15,184 bases of DNA from Clostridia bacterium (GTDB taxonomy: Bacteria; Bacillota; Clostridia; Christensenellales; Borkfalkiaceae). The notes under the pieces are model-generated. The model did not search any database, was not told the origin of the DNA, and was given only the letters and a program-made list of their open reading frames with translations. Below are positions 13,533 to 15,184 of the stretch, piece by piece. The first letter of the stretch is position 1. Every line of letters starts with the position of its first letter. The position numbers and the translations under genes were made by a program. Where the stretch lies: positions 1-15,184 of the forward strand of contig JAGCLN010000155.1 in the NCBI GenBank assembly GCA_017646945.1. The letters are read 5' to 3'.

Positions 13533-14927
13533 ATGTTAAAGTTTACTGCTTTTAGTGAAAAACACTTAAAAAAAATACAGGGTTACACCGCAAATAGTCC
13601 TTATCGCGTTTGTGATTTAACTGCCGGCGTATTGCTTATGTGGAACGACGTGTTTAACGTTTCGTTTGCCGAGTATGACGATACCCTTATTTTAAAATGC
13701 TGTTTTAAAAACAAGTTCACGGTGTTTTTCTTACCTATCGGCAAAAACGTTCTCGGCGCGCTGGGTGAGATTGAGCGCTATACCGTTGAAAAGTGCTTGC
13801 CGTTAAAGTTTATGTGCATAGAAGAAGAAAACCTGCCCTTTTTGAAAGAGCGTTACGGTGAAATTTCGTTCGAGTACGATAGGGATTTTAGCGATTATTT
13901 ATACGATTATGAAAAACTCACCAACTTAGTTGGCAAAAAGTTTAGCGGGCAGAGAAACCATATAAATTCCTTTAATAAACTTTATCCGTCCGCAAAATTC
14001 AAACCCCTTTTAACAAGGGATATTCCAAGGGTTAAAGAGTTTCTAAAAGAATATAAAAAAGAGCATCGTGGCGGTGGCAAGATTGAAAGGCACGAGTTTT
14101 TAAACACTATAAAACTAATTGATAATTTGAAAAAGGCTAACTTCGTTGGCGGTTTTATGGAGGTTGACGGTAAAATGGTTTCTTTCACCATAGGTGAATA
14201 TGCCGGTAAAACTTTCGTTATCCACGTTGAAAAAGCGCTTAGAAACTATAAAGGCGTATACCCCACCACCTTTAATTCCTTTTTAAAACTTTGCAAAAAA
14301 GACGGTGTGATTTATATCAATAGGGAAGATGATTCCGGCGATTTAGGTTTAAGAACTTCAAAGTTGCAATATCAACCGGAAATGCTACTAAACAAGCATT
14401 TTGTTGAAGTAAAAAAGCCTATGAAAATAAAATCACCGCCCACGCTAAAAGGCGAAAGGGTAGTTTTATCAAAGATAACAAGTGGCGATAAAGAGTTTTA
14501 CCATAAACTCTACACCGCAAAAACTCTCAATCGTTACTGGGGCTACGATTATAAAAAAGATATTAAAAATCCCACGGCTGACGCGTTTTTTAACTTACAA
14601 AAAAACGATTTTAAAAACAAAAACAACCTTTGCCTTCTTATTAGAGAAAAATCTTTAAAAACGCCTATCGGCGAGATTGTTTTTCACAATTTTTCCTACG
14701 ATAAAAAGGTGGAAATCGGCGTTAGATTACTTAAAAAATATCACGGCAAAGGCTATGCGAAAGAGAGTTTACAACTCGCAATTTCTTATGCGGTTAATAA
14801 ATTAAAACTCACGCCTGTCGCCAAGTGCTATCATCAAAACAAGAGTTCGCTTTTTGCGCTACAAAGCGCAGGTTTTGTCGAAAATTTTAACGATAATAAG
14901 TACTGCCACTTAATATATAAAAAATAA
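13533..14927 (+). CDS. DUF2156-GNAT two-domain putative acyltransferase
   Basis: Two joined GNAT-fold modules. Residues 1 to about 290 resemble DUF2156 (related to the aminoacyl-transfer domain of lysyl-phosphatidylglycerol synthases): DYLYDYEKLTNLVGKKFSGQ (121-140), RNHINSF (141-147), and YINREDDSGDLGLRTSKLQY (261-280). Residues about 303-464 are a RimJ/RimL-like acetyltransferase: LKGERVVLSKI (305-315), then motif A EIGVRLLKKYHGKGYAKESL (394-413) with the CoA-binding G-x-G, and NKSSLFALQSAGF (436-448). Substrates are unknown. No Shine-Dalgarno lies at the usual distance from the ATG; AGGAAG is 22 bases upstream, in the hairpin. The start is kept because family homology begins almost at Met1. 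Likely depends on read-through from parB. Confidence 0.85.
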   Translation: MLKFTAFSEKHLKKIQGYTANSPYRVCDLTAGVLLMWNDVFNVSFAEYDDTLILKCCFKNKFTVFFLPIGKNVLGALGEIERYTVEKCLPLKFMCIEEENLPFLKERYGEISFEYDRDFSDYLYDYEKLTNLVGKKFSGQRNHINSFNKLYPSAKFKPLLTRDIPRVKEFLKEYKKEHRGGGKIERHEFLNTIKLIDNLKKANFVGGFMEVDGKMVSFTIGEYAGKTFVIHVEKALRNYKGVYPTTFNSFLKLCKKDGVIYINREDDSGDLGLRTSKLQYQPEMLLNKHFVEVKKPMKIKSPPTLKGERVVLSKITSGDKEFYHKLYTAKTLNRYWGYDYKKDIKNPTADAFFNLQKNDFKNKNNLCLLIREKSLKTPIGEIVFHNFSYDKKVEIGVRLLKKYHGKGYAKESLQLAISYAVNKLKLTPVAKCYHQNKSSLFALQSAGFVENFNDNKYCHLIYKK

Positions 14928-14961
14928 AATTTACAAAATTTCAAAAAACGCCTAAAAACGC

Positions 14962-14990
14962 TTTACAAACGCTTTGCAAAGGTATATAGT
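14962..14990 (+). promoter_or_regulatory. Promoter at right end, over phased ACGC repeats
   Basis: TTTACA (14962-14967), 17-base spacer, TATAGT (14985-14990), one mismatch in each hexamer. ACGC units begin at 14948, 14958 and 14969, about one helical turn apart; the last two extend to ACGCTTTACAA and ACGCTTTGCAA. The 10-bp palindrome CTTTGCAAAG lies in the spacer. It fires into a region without an ORF. Confidence 0.55.
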
Positions 14991-14996
14991 AGAACC

Positions 14997-15184
14997 ATTA
15001 TTTCGTTCACCTTATTATATATTTTAAACAAGTGGCTGTTTGCGTTTGAAGCGTGAATGGCCATTTGTATTTATAGGGCTCGCTCGCAAATACGCGTTTA
15101 ATATTAAACCCGAGAAACACTTCGATAATCGGTTATTTATCTAACGATTTCGTACAAAGAGTACGCGTTCGTTAGATAAACAAG
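14997..15184 (+). ncRNA. Candidate structured RNA or leader, cut by window edge
   Basis: No coding frame is visible. Stem-loops read by eye: ACAAGTGGC (15028-15036) with GCCATTTGT (15060-15068), 9 pairs with one G-U, enclosing a 2x2 internal loop and a 6-pair stem (15039-15044 with 15052-15057); GTATTT (15067-15072) with AAATAC (15088-15093), partly exclusive with the first; the palindrome GTTTAATATTAAAC (15096-15109); and TTTATCTAACGA (15136-15147) with TCGTTAGATAAA (15169-15180), plus inner GTAC/GTAC around an AAAGA loop. The last hairpin lacks a T-run, so it is not an ordinary terminator. I do not recognise a known RNA class. It may be a leader of a gene beyond the edge. Confidence 0.4.

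Noticed and set aside
15136..15180. Inverted repeat as an insertion-sequence terminal repeat or terminator
   Set aside because: No T-run on either strand, no transposase, no target duplication and no second copy in the window. Listed as part of a structured region instead.

Overview
The window looks like the replication-origin neighbourhood of an AT-rich, low-GC Gram-positive bacterium, most likely an uncultured gut-type clostridium. The evidence is the low-GC coding style, strong GGAG ribosome sites, consensus sigma-A promoters, a DUF1256 YyaC-type spore protein, Firmicutes-type parS sites and the rpmH-rnpA-yidD-yidC-jag block. I cannot place it in a genus from the sequence. The standard code is used (TGA is stop).

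Left part (1-5174): rsmG points leftward from a consensus promoter that would start the mRNA at, or within a base of, its AUG. Between rsmG and dnaN lies about 330 bp of very AT-rich DNA. Just before the dnaN ribosome site it contains a B. subtilis-like basal unwinding element: a CCCC cluster followed by a DnaA-trio array. I read this as oriC, but dnaA is not here. dnaN is followed at once by its own-strand rpmH-rnpA-yidD-yidC-jag operon (ribosomal protein L34, RNase P protein, membrane insertase parts, RNA-binding Jag). That operon has a perfect TTGACA-17-TATAAT promoter and ends in a strong terminator. In many Firmicutes rpmH diverges from dnaA and dnaN is followed by recF/gyrBA, so this order is rearranged.

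Middle part (5175-8900): a MATE transporter starts 18 bases after the jag terminator hairpin. It converges on an SDR oxidoreductase through a shared bidirectional terminator. yyaC lies upstream of the SDR on the same strand and diverges from a CvpA-like membrane protein, whose promoter carries an operator-like palindrome.

Right part (8901-15184): an 840-bp non-coding block carries two parS centromere sites, a cluster of TTAGCG/CGCTAA motifs and several palindromes. It is followed by ftsH-parA-parB in one tight operon. ParB should load on the nearby parS sites, so target and effector genes sit together about 8 kb from the proposed oriC. A two-domain DUF2156-GNAT protein follows. The window ends in a promoter followed by about 190 bp with no ORF and several strong stem-loops: a candidate structured RNA or leader cut by the window edge.

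The most notable observations are oriC-type unwinding DNA without dnaA beside dnaN, the apparently leaderless rsmG, the large extracytoplasmic insertion in YidC, the parS and TTAGCG block, the joining of ftsH to parAB, and the unexplained structured region at the right end. All calls come from reading the sequence; no database search or folding program was run.
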